Shown: in pieces, positions 11,446-23,500 of the stretch
Layout: each line of letters begins with the position of its first letter
Position numbering within the stretch: position 1 is the first letter of the stretch
Source of the DNA: Primula veris
Lineage: Eukaryota; Streptophyta; Magnoliopsida; Ericales; Primulaceae
Direction of reading: 5' to 3'
Assembly: GCA_963682055.1 (NCBI GenBank)
Contig: OY821745.1
Span: forward strand, 29,261,342-29,325,341
DNA length: 64,000 nucleotides
Made by a program: the position numbers and the translations under genes
Notes under the pieces: generated by a model
What the model was told of the DNA's origin: nothing
Databases searched by the model: none
What the model saw: only the letters and a program-made list of their open reading frames with translations

Positions 11446-12705
11446 ATGAGCCAACAGTCCCAACCACGCCCATGGTTCCGCCTAGCTTCCCTTGCTCGGC
11501 CCAGTTCTGCCCCCCCTCTAGCTGCACCACCCCAGCCTCAAGCTCAAGCTCCCCCTACCAGGCCTCCGTTTATTCGTCCCACACTTACCCAAACATTTGC
11601 TCCACCACCACCCCCACAAGCGCCAACTCCACCACTAGCACCACCCCAGGCGCCAATTCAAACACCTCCATCGCCACAACTGCCAACCAAACCTCTTGTC
11701 ACTGCACCACCACCACGAGCCGTCACTACTCCACCACCTTCCCCAGTTGTAGCACCACCACGATTCGCCACTACTCCTCCCTCTTCCACAGTCATAGCAC
11801 CACCACGTTCCACCACTACTCCACCACCTACCGTTACCAAACCCTCAAATCCTTCCCCAAAACCGTCACCATTTATGTCAATGTCCAACGTGACACAATC
11901 TCCAAAACAAAGGATTTCTTCTCCTCCCTCACCAATGCCAACTACGAAAACTTCACCCACCCTATCACCATCAGTGCCATCTAAGGTGGCAACACCACCT
12001 CATTCTCCCATCACCACCGCCAATGCAAGCCCACCGCTACCCTCTCCACAAGTTCCTAAATTTCTTGAACCAAAAACGCCGTCTCCAAAAACTAAGCTTC
12101 TTACTCCTCCACCGTCTCCCTTAACACTCCCTCCACCTCAACAAACTGATTCTGACCATCAAAGTAACAAGATGGTCCATCCCAAAACAGAACAAAAGAT
12201 CATGATGGTTCATGAAAAGATTCTTGACAATGCAAAGTCCTTAACCAAGGACAATCACAATAATCACAATATTAGCCCTACTAATCATGCGAAAAAAGAA
12301 AAGGCGAATCATAATGTAAACCCTCACAAGAAGTTCTCGGATAGTGAGGACATGGGGATGAGTGTGATCACACTAGCAGGGGAGAATAAAGGAGCTATCA
12401 TGGAATTAACCCCTTCTCATCCAAAAAATGTCCATTTGCCCACAAACCGTCATCATAAAATTGGAATCCATGATAAATCTTTAAGCGATGGCGAAAAAGT
12501 TGCGAGTGATTCTGAGCGTAAAGGGAAACACAAAGACAAAAATAAGTCTGCCAAGACTATTCCATTTCATGCTTATACGAACAGCAATGTACAAGGGGTG
12601 AATAATTCGATTATGTACAACAGTTCTTGCACTCACAATGACCCCGGGGTTCATCTTTCCATCTCTAGGAAACCAAAGGACCCCATACACCCGCACCATG
12701 GTTAA
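11446..12705 (+). CDS. Proline-rich protein, single exon (At2g46630-like)
   Basis: A 419-codon uninterrupted frame; an in-frame TAA 30 bases upstream supports this ATG. Residues about 15-235 are very rich in Pro, Ser and Thr with PPP, PPSP and TPPPS motifs, resembling extensin or SR-matrix-like low-complexity proteins, but no signal peptide is apparent, so a wall location is not supported. From about residue 236 the composition switches to Lys, His, Asn and Asp (KKEKANHNVNPHKK). A more ordered C-terminal part follows: MSVITLAGENKGAIMEL near residue 305, then NNSIMYNSSCTHNDPGVHLS near 385-405, which looks conserved rather than random. I recall At2g46630 as a similar protein beside an AAA-ATPase gene; that link is from memory. 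Function unknown. Confidence 0.8.
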   Translation: MSQQSQPRPWFRLASLARPSSAPPLAAPPQPQAQAPPTRPPFIRPTLTQTFAPPPPPQAPTPPLAPPQAPIQTPPSPQLPTKPLVTAPPPRAVTTPPPSPVVAPPRFATTPPSSTVIAPPRSTTTPPPTVTKPSNPSPKPSPFMSMSNVTQSPKQRISSPPSPMPTTKTSPTLSPSVPSKVATPPHSPITTANASPPLPSPQVPKFLEPKTPSPKTKLLTPPPSPLTLPPPQQTDSDHQSNKMVHPKTEQKIMMVHEKILDNAKSLTKDNHNNHNISPTNHAKKEKANHNVNPHKKFSDSEDMGMSVITLAGENKGAIMELTPSHPKNVHLPTNRHHKIGIHDKSLSDGEKVASDSERKGKHKDKNKSAKTIPFHAYTNSNVQGVNNSIMYNSSCTHNDPGVHLSISRKPKDPIHPHHG

Positions 12706-13172
12706 AGAGTGGGAACTAGAATGAGGGAAGATCCTATCTTGGCTAGTTGCCTTGGAATTTATTGCTTTTATTATGTCTTTTTCTCTTCTATGTTTGCTTT
12801 TGATGATGGAATAATTTGAATATGACAACATATATATGTAACTAGTAAGAGTAATGAGAAATTGCGGGGGTTGATGTGATTCTTCTATTTCTTGAAGGTC
12901 AATGAAGAGGACTCCTCTACCTGACAAGAGTGGCAGAACAGTCATTTTCTTTAGTTGTAACTTTACAAGTTTTCATTAATTATGTTCAAGTCCTATTATT
13001 ATCTAGTTCAAGATGTAATAGACCTTTTATTTTTGTTGTGTGGTTTTTCCGCCATTTTTTTATCTCATTAATAAAAAATGGGTTTTTCCCACCATTTATA
13101 TATTAAAAAAAAAAGAGGACGACTCCACCGTTTTTATTTTTGATTTTTTTCGGACCCCTCCATTGCGTGTTG
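12706..13172. other. 3' flank of the proline-rich gene
   Basis: Likely 3' UTR and terminator region; no second gene is seen. TTTTTCCCACCATTTATATAT at about 13083-13103 recurs near 48218-48240, so it belongs to a dispersed repeat. Confidence 0.4.
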
Positions 13173-14362
13173 GTGAATCTTTACACAATGACATGATTGG
13201 GAAAGTATGTAACCCGGTTTTACTAGTTTGTGGTTGTGGGTCGAAAAATATATTTCCATCACAATATGATTCAATATAAATTTGGTGTAGAACTGTAGAT
13301 TGATGTCCAACGATGGTTGCCATGAAATATGAATACAAATGGCTTTTCATGATATGATCAGTCATCGACTGAAATTTTTGATCAATTTAGAATTTATTTC
13401 AAAATAAAACTAAAGAACAAAACGAAAACTAGAGAAGCAATTGTGTTCATTTTTGCAGGGCATCCTTTCCTTAACATCTGAAGCTGCAAAACGGTTCGGT
13501 GCCGTTTTCATACGAGCCACTCTGCGTGACGTTGTATATTGGGAACGAATTCCTTAAATCATAAATATCAAGGTGGTTGGGGAAATATCGTTTAAGGGAA
13601 ACTGTTTGCAGTTGACTCGTCTTTTATTTCTTTCATTTCAGTACTGTTTAATTTTTGTTTTACATTATGTAATTTAATTTTTCAGTACTGTTTACCTTTC
13701 TATATTTACTTTTCTGTAATTTACATTTCTGTAATTTATTTTCCAGTTCCGTACTTTCTGTTATTTACAGAAACAGTCCAGCAGTTTAGTAATTATACTA
13801 TTCTGTCTGACAGTTTTTTTAATTGTCAAACAGTCCAGCAGTATATTAATTATACTATTCTGTCTGACAGTTCCGCAATTACAAATCAGTCCAGCAGCTT
13901 AATAAGTTATATTAAATCTGTTTGGAATTTTATTATTACAATTTAAATTATGTACGTGTCAGGAATTTGTAATCGAGTTACATTCATTTTCAAGTGAAAT
14001 AAAATTGTTTATTTCCGTTTCAGTTCTTGTCGTTTATATTATTGATTTTCGATCCAGTAAAACCAACAATTCTTTACACAATGGCATGATTGGGAAAGTA
14101 TATAACCCGATTTTACTAGTTTGTGGTTGTGGATCGAAAAATTTATTTCCATCACAATATGATTCAATATAAATTTGGCGTAGATTGATGTCCAACGATG
14201 ATTGCCATGAAATATGAATACAAATGGCTTTTCATGATATGATCATTTTGGATCAAGTTAGAATTTATTTCAAAATAAAACTAAAGAAGAAAACGAAAAC
14301 TAGAGAAGCAATTGTGTTCAATTTTGCAGGGCATCCTTTCCTTCATATCTGAAGCTGCAAAA
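13173..14362 (+). repeat. Pair of ~300-bp direct repeats about 0.9 kb apart
   Basis: 13173-13492 and 14068-14362 are about 90% identical by eye. They share CTTTACACAATG, ATTTCCATCACAATATGATT and AGAGAAGCAATTGTGTTCA, and end in TTTTGCAGGGCATCCTTTCC...TCTGAAGCTGCAAAA. The 575 bases between them are unrelated and contain a minisatellite. The ends lack TG...CA, and no primer-binding site follows the first copy, so these do not look like LTRs. Local duplication is the simplest reading. Confidence 0.75.
13774..13935 (+). repeat. 56-57-bp minisatellite, three copies
   Basis: CAGTCCAGCAG recurs at 13774, 13831 and 13887. The first two units share AATTATACTATTCTGTCTG and the third is diverged. The array lies between the two direct repeats. 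Confidence 0.75.
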
Positions 14363-16739
14363 TCATGTTGGAATTTTGGTACTTACCATGGCATATTATT
14401 TTGTCCAGCTTTGACGGACTGATTTAGGCAGCCTAGCTTTCCCCCAATGATTTGTAATTGGTATTGAATAGAAATATTACTTGAGATCTTCCTAATGGTA
14501 CAAAATTTGTCCAAAACTTATGAAAGATATTAGTCCAAAGTGTGGTTAAATTGATTGTCTTACACAATTAAACACCTCTATTTACCTCAATAATGCTAAT
14601 GAGCCAGATAGATTTAACCACACTCTCAACACACCAGTCCTTAATGTAAATTTAGAATTTCATTTTCAACCCGAAATTTAAAAGTCTCCTATTCGGCCAT
14701 ATATTTAATATTTTTAATTAATATTTAAGTTTATAGTAGTTTCAAATAAGATTATATAATATTCCATTTGAGTTTTTATTTTGTTGAATCGTCAAATAAA
14801 ATATATTAAAATTATTAAAATTTTAAATATTTTTAATTAATATTTAATTTTAGGTTAGTCTCAACTAGGGTTCAATAAATATTATATTTTGGGTTTTATT
14901 TTTGTTTTGGTTGTGTATTAAAAGAATTCTAAAAATTAGATAAAAAACTGTCTGATAATTAATCTTGTTGAGTAATTTTGGCTCTAAAACGTTACTGCTA
15001 TTTATCTCGCCAAAAGGAGGTTCTACTAACAGACATTCAGTATAGAACTTCTATAGGTTCGGAGTGTTTAAGCCAGTTACTTCATAAGAGTTGCTTTTAA
15101 TGGTCACTAGAAAGATCTCAAATTTTAGGCCTAAAATCATGATTCTAAGAAACATATATATACAAGCCCAACCATGAGATATAAACTTATGACAAATTCT
15201 AAGAGATTGGTCTGCCGTCCAAATACTTAAGTTCCAAATGGTGTACCACACATTTCAGCCCACAATCACCCGTGATTTTTGAAAGCTCATGGGCGACGGC
15301 AAACAACTCGCTGAAAATAACTTGTCGGCCATAAAAAACTCTGTTAAAAACGCATATTGAACACTGCTTTTTTTTACAAGTTCTACCGTTAATTTTCGAA
15401 ACTCCAACTCCAACTCAAACCATTTTCCATTTTGTTCCTCAGACCTCAATTCACGTAATTTTTATAATTCCCATATGCATTAATGTTGTAATTGTCCCAA
15501 AAAAAAAATTCAGTAGTTTAGTCACTTAGTGTAACGGATTATAAACATCTACACCAAGGATACAAAATTGACCAAATTCATTAATTAAATTGTTGTATGG
15601 TGAGAAAGAGGATTTATGTAATGTTGAATATACCAACAACTAAACCTAACTGTCCCAGGTGTCCTGATATACCTTGCTGCATGTTAAAGCATGCTCTATT
15701 TTGTGAGTACACGTATATCATTGATTTTCTTATGGATTTTGAATGCACGTATCTATGTTTTTAACAAGTATTTTACTTGTTCATTTTTATTTTCTATTTT
15801 TTATTTTTTTATTTTTTTAAAAGGAATTTTATCAAATAGATGAAACGTTCTTTTTACATGGGACAAGTGTCCTCATACTAGTAATAATTGAGATCGAATC
15901 GGATAAAAGTAAACGCATTAATATAACTTGGTGGTTACAATGAACCTAAAACCAAAAACTTGGGGAAATAAGTTACTTCAAAATCATTTTTCACATCCTT
16001 ATTTTAAAAAGTAATTTGAACTTAAAAAACACATCTTTTCTCCGTATATCCCCTAACCATATGTTTTCCCAAACAGATTAAGATAATCAAAAACTGATGT
16101 TTTATGACAACAAAAAATTCAGAAAAATAAGAATAAAAAGAATTTTAAAACTAATAACAAAAAATCCCAACTCAGTCTTATAAACTACATGATAAACTAA
16201 TTGAAACATTTATATAACTTGACACATGGGGAGCTATAAACTAATTGAAACATTTATATAGCTTGACACATGAGGAGATACTATATTTTCTGCCACTTGC
16301 TTGAGAACTTCAAATAAGAAAAAAGATGAAATTCACATCATATCCAGACAAACTGCAACGAATATGAGAAAATAAACATTATATCACTATTATAACCCTA
16401 AAGATAGCTCAACACATCTCCGACCATCAAAGATGTTATTATAGAAGTGTGAGTATATACATATTTCTAGCTATGCGACAAATAATCTTTCAGTTTAAGT
16501 ATACATGGTTGAAATACGGTATACAGAATATTACTAAATTAAGTGTTCCAACTTCCAATATGCATGATTAGCTTTGATAAATTATTTTCAATGATGATGA
16601 TTATATTAATTGTTTAATGTCATCATCTAATATTTAAGACGGGACTGGTATGGGATGGGACTTGGTCGGAGCCTGGTTGGAGCTTGTACGCGCTAGCTAG
16701 TGAAATCCATTCGCATAATTGCATTCGATCATATCTGTA
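14363..16739. other. Intergenic AT-rich DNA with dispersed and tandem repeats
   Basis: About 14694-14900 holds two copies of an AT-rich unit containing TTTTTAATTAATATTTAA. The same family appears in the opposite orientation near 33010-33160 and 36030-36120. About 16190-16285 has a 2-copy tandem repeat with TAAACTAATTGAAACATTTATATA. Small ORFs near 15.1-15.4 kb show no family features. No gene is supported. Confidence 0.5.
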
Positions 16740-16744
16740 TAAAG

Positions 16745-17094
16745 TGTTGAGTTGTGGAGCCAAATGAGCTTTGGCCATGTTTTCTAATTATCCCACATCG
16801 CCTGGATTGTAATAAGACCCACTAAGGGTTCTATTTATATGCCTCAATATCTTGTATTTTAATTACACCTTTATACATCACTGTGAGAATATTATAAGTG
16901 AGAGAGTTCTACTTGCGAGACAACCATAGCTTGTGTTGAGCTAGATTACGATTGTAATCCTCATTATAATAATATTAAGTGCCACGTGTAGCGGCCCGGA
17001 GACGTAGCCAATTTAGATGAACTCCGTTATCAAAGTGTGTGTGCTCGGTTTAAGTTTCTATCTTTCGTTATTTGCTCGGAGTGATTTCCTAACA
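16745..17094. mobile_element. Solo LTR of an LTR retrotransposon
   Basis: A 350-base unit begins TGTTGAG and ends CCTAACA, so its tips are TGTT...AACA. It is flanked by the 5-bp direct repeat TAAAG at 16740-16744 and 17095-17099. Inside are TCCCACATCG (common in plant LTRs and also the snRNA USE motif), a TATA-like CTATTTATATG at about 16828, and downstream sequence that could be the transcribed R region. No primer-binding site, gag or pol adjoins it. This fits an LTR left after recombination between two LTRs. Confidence 0.75.
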
Positions 17095-17099
17095 TAAAG

Positions 17100-20000
17100 G
17101 TCCCTGAAAGATCGAGCACAAATTAAAAAAAAAACACCGAATATATATGTAGAAATTAATCAAGGATTGTCCTAGCTAGGCATATGGGATCTTGTCATCT
17201 ACATAACTTGTGAAAGCGTTTCATTTATGACATGTTTTTCATCCTCCTATATATGTACACGTTGTGAGACAAAAACGAACAAAAACAAAAGAGAATAGAT
17301 AAGAAGTAAAAAATTAGGAGATAGCAAATGGAAGGATACATGCATGTAGTTTTGGTTTGCCTCGTTCATTTCTTGCAAACTTCTAAACTAGAATAGTAAA
17401 AGGTAACGTGGCTCCCTTTCAAGGAAAGTATACAAAACATATATATGCATAAAAGAATACCCAAAAAAAGTACTGACTGAATCGGTATAAACATGTTCAA
17501 GACAATATAATTAAGAGAAAAAAAGGATGTCCACCTCATTTCAGTTGATGGATAAATACTCACGCTTCAATATTGCTTTAATATCTAATGCATCTTTCTG
17601 AGAGTGAAAGATTCAAACATGCATAAAAATGGCCACTAAATAAGTAGTGGAAAACAAGGGTACATGCAAAAACATATCCCATGGCCATTATTGAAGATTA
17701 ATTGGACGTTCATAGCCCAGGGGAACTCCTCTATACACTGCTTCTGGAAATATTGATGACGAAATCGCTACGGTACAAAATTGCAACTTTTCCTTACTCA
17801 TTTCAAAAGGAGTGTAAGTGTTGTGTGTAAAATATTTATTCGTTTTTATATTATTGCTAGCTAGTTCAAATATGGAGAAAAGGAGAGATGGTAATTGTGG
17901 ACCTAGTGGTGTTTAATCTCATCAGAAAAGGAAATGAGGGACTAAGTGTGGTTGGCGGATCAATCGGTTTTGGGTTAAACTGAAACAAAAACCGAAAAAT
18001 TATTCAGTTTGTTTGCGGTTCGGTTTTGATTGCTTTTATTGTAAAACCTAACCAACTCGAAACATTTAGCTTTGGTTTGATTTTCTGAATAATAAAGAAA
18101 GAATTACAAATTTTCTTCAACAGTAACATATTTAACCTAATTTAGATATATATTTTTTTATTTTAAAAGGTTACACATAATCAATAAAGTATATAGACAA
18201 GTTCAATATCTAAGCACAAATTTAACTTAAAAAATAAATTTATGTCCAACGTTACTACTTAAAAGTTGACAAAGAATAAGTCATATGAAGCACACTATAG
18301 TCATGCATCATTACTTTGAGAGCTCGAAAAATTATGAAATTTAATAAGAAAAACCAATTTATGTTTTTTAATTTGAAATTACCAAATTTCGTAAATGACC
18401 ATTGTATTTTTCCAAACAAGATTACCAAATAAATTATTTTATTACCCAATACCCTCCTGTCTTAACTTCATATTTATTTTATGTTATGGTAAACATAAAA
18501 AAAAATCTTTATTTTTGTATTAGAACCTGTTTATTTTATTTTTTATTCGACATGTTTTTTATACCACGACCCCACCAAAAAAATCATTCTAGTTCCGCCC
18601 CTAGCTAATGATGAATAAATTAACCTCAAAAATACATAGTTCCGGGAAATCATAAAAGTTAATTTCCAAAAAATTAAAATTCAAAATCGGAGAAATGCAA
18701 GCATAACAAAAAATTCTGATGGAGGTGGTGAGAATATGCCTCAATACAAACCGTATATAGTCATCACAATATAATCAGAGGTAGTAATTAATCTCTTATT
18801 TTTTTCCTGTTTAAAAATGACAATGGTCATGAGTATATATATATATTAGAAATCGTTTCTCACGCGTTACGTTTGCGGCGCGTAATTCAATAAAAATATA
18901 GAAAATATGTATAATTATGATATAAATATGTGAACAGTACCAAAAAACATAGTTTAAGATTTAAAAAAAAATGTTTAGTTGTTAAAGAGTGATAAATATT
19001 TTTATTAGTTTTTATTTTTTATATTTTTATATTTTTATGGTATTATTGTAATTAATATAAAGGTGTAGGAGTATTTTTGAATTTTTTTTTGCTAAACTGA
19101 ACAGATTCATTTGATTTGAATTGACTTATCATAATAAAATGATACAGTGTACAGGAGTATAACATTACTGTAGATCAAATATTACTATAAAGGTGTATGA
19201 TATTTTTGAATTTTTTTTTTTTAAACACCGATTCATTTAATTTTGATTGACTTATACGGCACGGTGTACAGAGTAAAACATTACTATAGATCAAATATTG
19301 ATCCACAATTATCAAAGTGAGTGGTGAAATGACTTGACAACCTTCCACGCTTCATAAACTAGGTTGGTAGCTATCATCAAAAGATAACACCTGTTTTTGT
19401 TACATACATTTCCAAACAAAGCAACATGAAGTTTTTTTATGTAAGGATTGATTTAAAAGGAAATTCATCAGACCAAACCGTGTGAAGACAATCAAATAGT
19501 TCATAACATATATATGGAAAGAAGTTGGCTATAATCAAATAACATCATGTTAATTAGTCATGTACAACAAGTGGATGACTAGAAATTTGCCATCTTTTTA
19601 TTAGCATAGAAGACACTCTTTTCTTTCTATCCCCCGTCTAACTCTGTCTTAAATCTAAATCTTTTATCTCTTTTTCTCTATCCACTTTCCTATCATCTTT
19701 CTTATTTTATTCAAAAAAAATTCTAAAAAAGTTAAAAAAAATTGTACATTTAATATAATACATGTATCAATACATTCCAATAATTAATTTTTTTTTTAAA
19801 TCCGCACGTAATTTATTTTGAAATAAATATATAAATTAGTGTAAATTAAACATTAAATTTTAGAAAAATTGTCTAAAACAATATTATGCTCAATTGTTTT
19901 AAAATTTGAATACAATATAATATAAAAGCTTATAAATTTGTGGAACAAGTTGTGAAAATTTAAAATTTAAATGAAAATAAGTAAGGAGGCACGAAAAAAG

Positions 20001-23000
20001 ATAAAGAATAGAGATAGAATATTTGAATTTGTTTTAATTAGCTACCGCTAAGGAAATTAAGAAACAAACACTAATATATTTATATCATATATCTTTAAGA
20101 CGCCACCTTATCAAACTTCACTAAAAGTGTAGTGCATTAACAGGTAGGGACAAGCAAAATCTAATAAATATATTCCCCCATATGATTGATATACATATTG
20201 CGCATATTCAGGGATATGCTAACATGTTGTGTTGGTGACTTGAGTAATTTCTTGGTAGGGGTTGGATTTAAGTAATACGAAGTATCATGGAAATAACATG
20301 GTGTAAAATATAACTACCTAAACGTGTTAAAATCGTCAGTGGACGGTGGATGTTCAAATATAAATACATGCCGTATGAAAAATTATCGATCAAATATTTG
20401 TTTGTCTGTTGAGAAACATAAATAAAGGAAAATCTAATTAATGTCATATAGACTATATTGTTTAATGATTGTTTGGACCTTTTTTTATGATGTATGTTAT
20501 AGTAATTCGTTGATAACATTTAATTTTATCAGGTAAATAATTGATTACATAATATTGAAAATGTTAAAATGAAAGTATAGTATTTAGCATTTAATGATTG
20601 TTAATACCACGTAAATGTGTATTCAATAGAATTTTCTTTTTGGAAAGTAATTTAAGTATTTAACGATGTATGGGTCACTCTTAAGCCCCCAATAATGCCT
20701 CATGCATTCTTTTTGTGTTATTTTTGTTCTTCTTTCAGTAATTATGTTTATAGGTGCTAAATAGTTTTTGATGTCTATGTACTCCTACTAAATAATAAAC
20801 TTGATCAACTACTTCTATAACATGCAATAAAATTTAAAATTTAGTACCGTTATAATGACGGCATTTCTAGGATACAGTTTATACCGGATTAGACGAGATT
20901 GTTTTGTCCAACAATCTTAAGACCTAATACAGTAGTGATTTATTTATAGGATATATATAGTTCGTACCGGATTAAGCGAGATGCCCAACACACACATCAT
21001 ACCAATCACGGTAAATTTCATTAAAAAAAATACCACAATTAAGTATATATATTATCTATATCGAGATTTTGTTTAGTCAGGTCTAGTTGGTTGGTTCTTA
21101 TCTGAATATATAGCATGCATGGGAAGTCCGCTTGTTTTATATGTAGAGAGTCATTTTCATGTCACAATCCTTGTCCCAATCCGGGATTAACCCTTGAAAT
21201 TTATAGAATCTTTGTCAAATTAATCAAATAGAAAGCGCCAAACTGTTAATTTCAACAGTAGTTAATTAATTAGTTAAAATATCATTGTTATTGGCTCCAT
21301 GATATTAAGGATAATCAACCAATCGGCAGTTAGTTACGTTGCATGCAGTTAGACTAATTATCGTTTACCAATTAAGTTTTGCGACATAGACATTATCAAT
21401 TAATGTACCTCAAAATTTTGTATACGATTCCCCATCTTGCAGGATACCAATATGCCAAAAAAATAAAATTTGATAGTAAATAGAAAAAGGATAGATGCAT
21501 GTTTGACAACAATTTTTTTTATTAGTTTTTTTACTTTTTTGCTTTTAAAAAGTCATCTACGTTTGTTATCACTGTTTTTTTTTACATTTTAAAAAGGAGC
21601 AACATAACTAGAAAAGTTAAAAGGAAAAAAGTCACAGATTTTAAAGATTTTGTTAACTTTCTCGCCAGCATTTTCGAAATTTAAATCAATATTGATATCA
21701 TCTCAAATAAAGTTTTATTTGTATGCTTCACTTGTTACTTACTCGTTTCGACATGAAATTTTGAAAATTTATCAAAGGAAAGGGCTTATAAGTCAACTTT
21801 GATTGAAAAATCAAAAGAATATTAACTAATTCCAAATCTTAATGTATGAAAAAGTTTAAGTTTTAATCAAACATTTATTATATATTTTTGAACCTTTTTT
21901 CCTACTGATTTTTTAAAGCAGTTTTCATAGAGGTTTAATTATTCCTTTTAAGTTTTTCTTTTCTCTTTTTCTTAGTTAAAATTTTTCTTCTATTCATTTT
22001 ATCATAAACTTATTAATAAAACCAAAGGGTTACCTCATTTAATTAAAAAAATACTAGTGATAATGGAAAACTTACTTTATAAAAGTTTTCTAAGGCATTA
22101 ATTATAACAAATTAGTTGCGTCACAGCTAACGTCCTTATCAAGGGTCGCACCCGTGAGTGGAATAAAATTGTGGTCCTAATTTGGTCTTCCAAATTGTTT
22201 AACGATAAATTTTCATCTTAATTAACAAAAAACAATAAATTTATCAATAGTTAGGGAGGGAGAGAGACATCTTAGCTACACTTTGTTCACTACATTTGTA
22301 CAGTTTATTCCATAATTGGCACTTATTTGTTGTAATGTCACTATATTGCTAAATTGATAACACGTATTGACATTGAGGGATATATATCCCTCTAAATACA
22401 CTAATTTATACTAGGCTTACGAGATGATGTGTGACAATTAACAACTTGATGGTATACTAAAATAAATTGAGTGTATTTCTTTGGAAAATAAACACTAAAG
22501 TCTCTCTCCCACTGTCATCTACATAATTGATTTAAGATATATGTCTTCCTCAGTCATAATTAATTAATCCCTAAGTCTTTGGGGAATGACTATTATTGTC
22601 GAAATTTTGTATCTAAGCTGAGGTATATTCCCATCATTGGCTTGCTAAAAGTACTTAGTATGTTTTTTTAGACAACCATTTACTATTAGTTTATTTGCGT
22701 GTTTCGTGGAAGGACAATCGGAAGACCAAGTCCATGGTTTAATTGCATTATTTTTTAAATTGGGATATTTATACAGAATATTAAGATAAAGAGACATCTA
22801 AATGATTAATCACCGGATGAACAAATTGATTCTGAAAGTCCATCCAATCCCATAAAAAAATATCAAGATAGGATGGAGATTAACTCATATATAAACACGA
22901 GCTAGGATCGACAACACATCGATGTGTGATGATTGATAATTATAACACTCCCCATTACTCGTGTCCCGGGATTTGACAGAGAAAACGAGCGAATATATTG

Positions 23001-23500
23001 AAATAGTGAAGGTAAGGTCCAACATCGATGGTCCGCTCCGATAATATGTCAAAATCCGTCAATTTCCCACTAAAAGACCTTCTAATATGGAAGAAGATTG
23101 ACATATATTAATAATAAGCTATATCAATGCTCAATCGATATGCGATAGAGAGGAAAAATCATAGGCATGCCACTCTGTACTATCATTCTCTATCTCTATC
23201 GTGATGGTACAATGTCTTAATTTAAGCTCATCTGTTTAACAAAAACTCATGAGAACCTTCATTTTTAATTCTAATTTTAATTAAGAAAATCAATATTTTC
23301 AATGGGTTGTGATATTCGGAATCAAATGATGGTGTTTCCTATGTCTCCCCGATTGATTGATTCTGGTTTTGGGTGCCCGTCTTTTTTTTTTTTATAAACC
23401 TTAATAATCATTTTAATGGACCTTTTGCTCCCACCGCCTTTTCAACCTTCGCCTGAACTTGATTTTGATCATCGAGACCTGTTACTGATCACTGTTTATG
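17100..23500. other. Long gene-free AT-rich region
   Basis: I see no supported gene. About 17950-18100 is a CGGTTCGGTTTT-type simple-sequence element of the kind common in plant intergenic DNA. About 18840-19320 holds a repeat family with a two-copy unit around GGTGTAGGAGTATTTTTGAATTTTT and TTATCATAATAAAATGAT; related sequence recurs near 34980-35270. About 22890-23180 has short inverted sequence (ACATCGATGTGT) I cannot classify. All ORFs here are short and without family features. Confidence 0.5.

Noticed and set aside
11430..11984. 184-codon Ser/Thr-rich frame overlapping the proline-rich gene
   Set aside because: It is a +2 shadow of the CCA/ACC-rich coding sequence and ends before the conserved C-terminal part.
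13173..14362. Short LTR retrotransposon (TRIM) with 300-bp LTRs
   Set aside because: No TG...CA ends, no primer-binding site after the first repeat and no target duplication.
16790..16840. U-snRNA promoter (TCCCACATCG plus TATA)
   Set aside because: No snRNA sequence (U1-U6) follows, and the motif sits inside a unit with LTR ends and a 5-bp target duplication.
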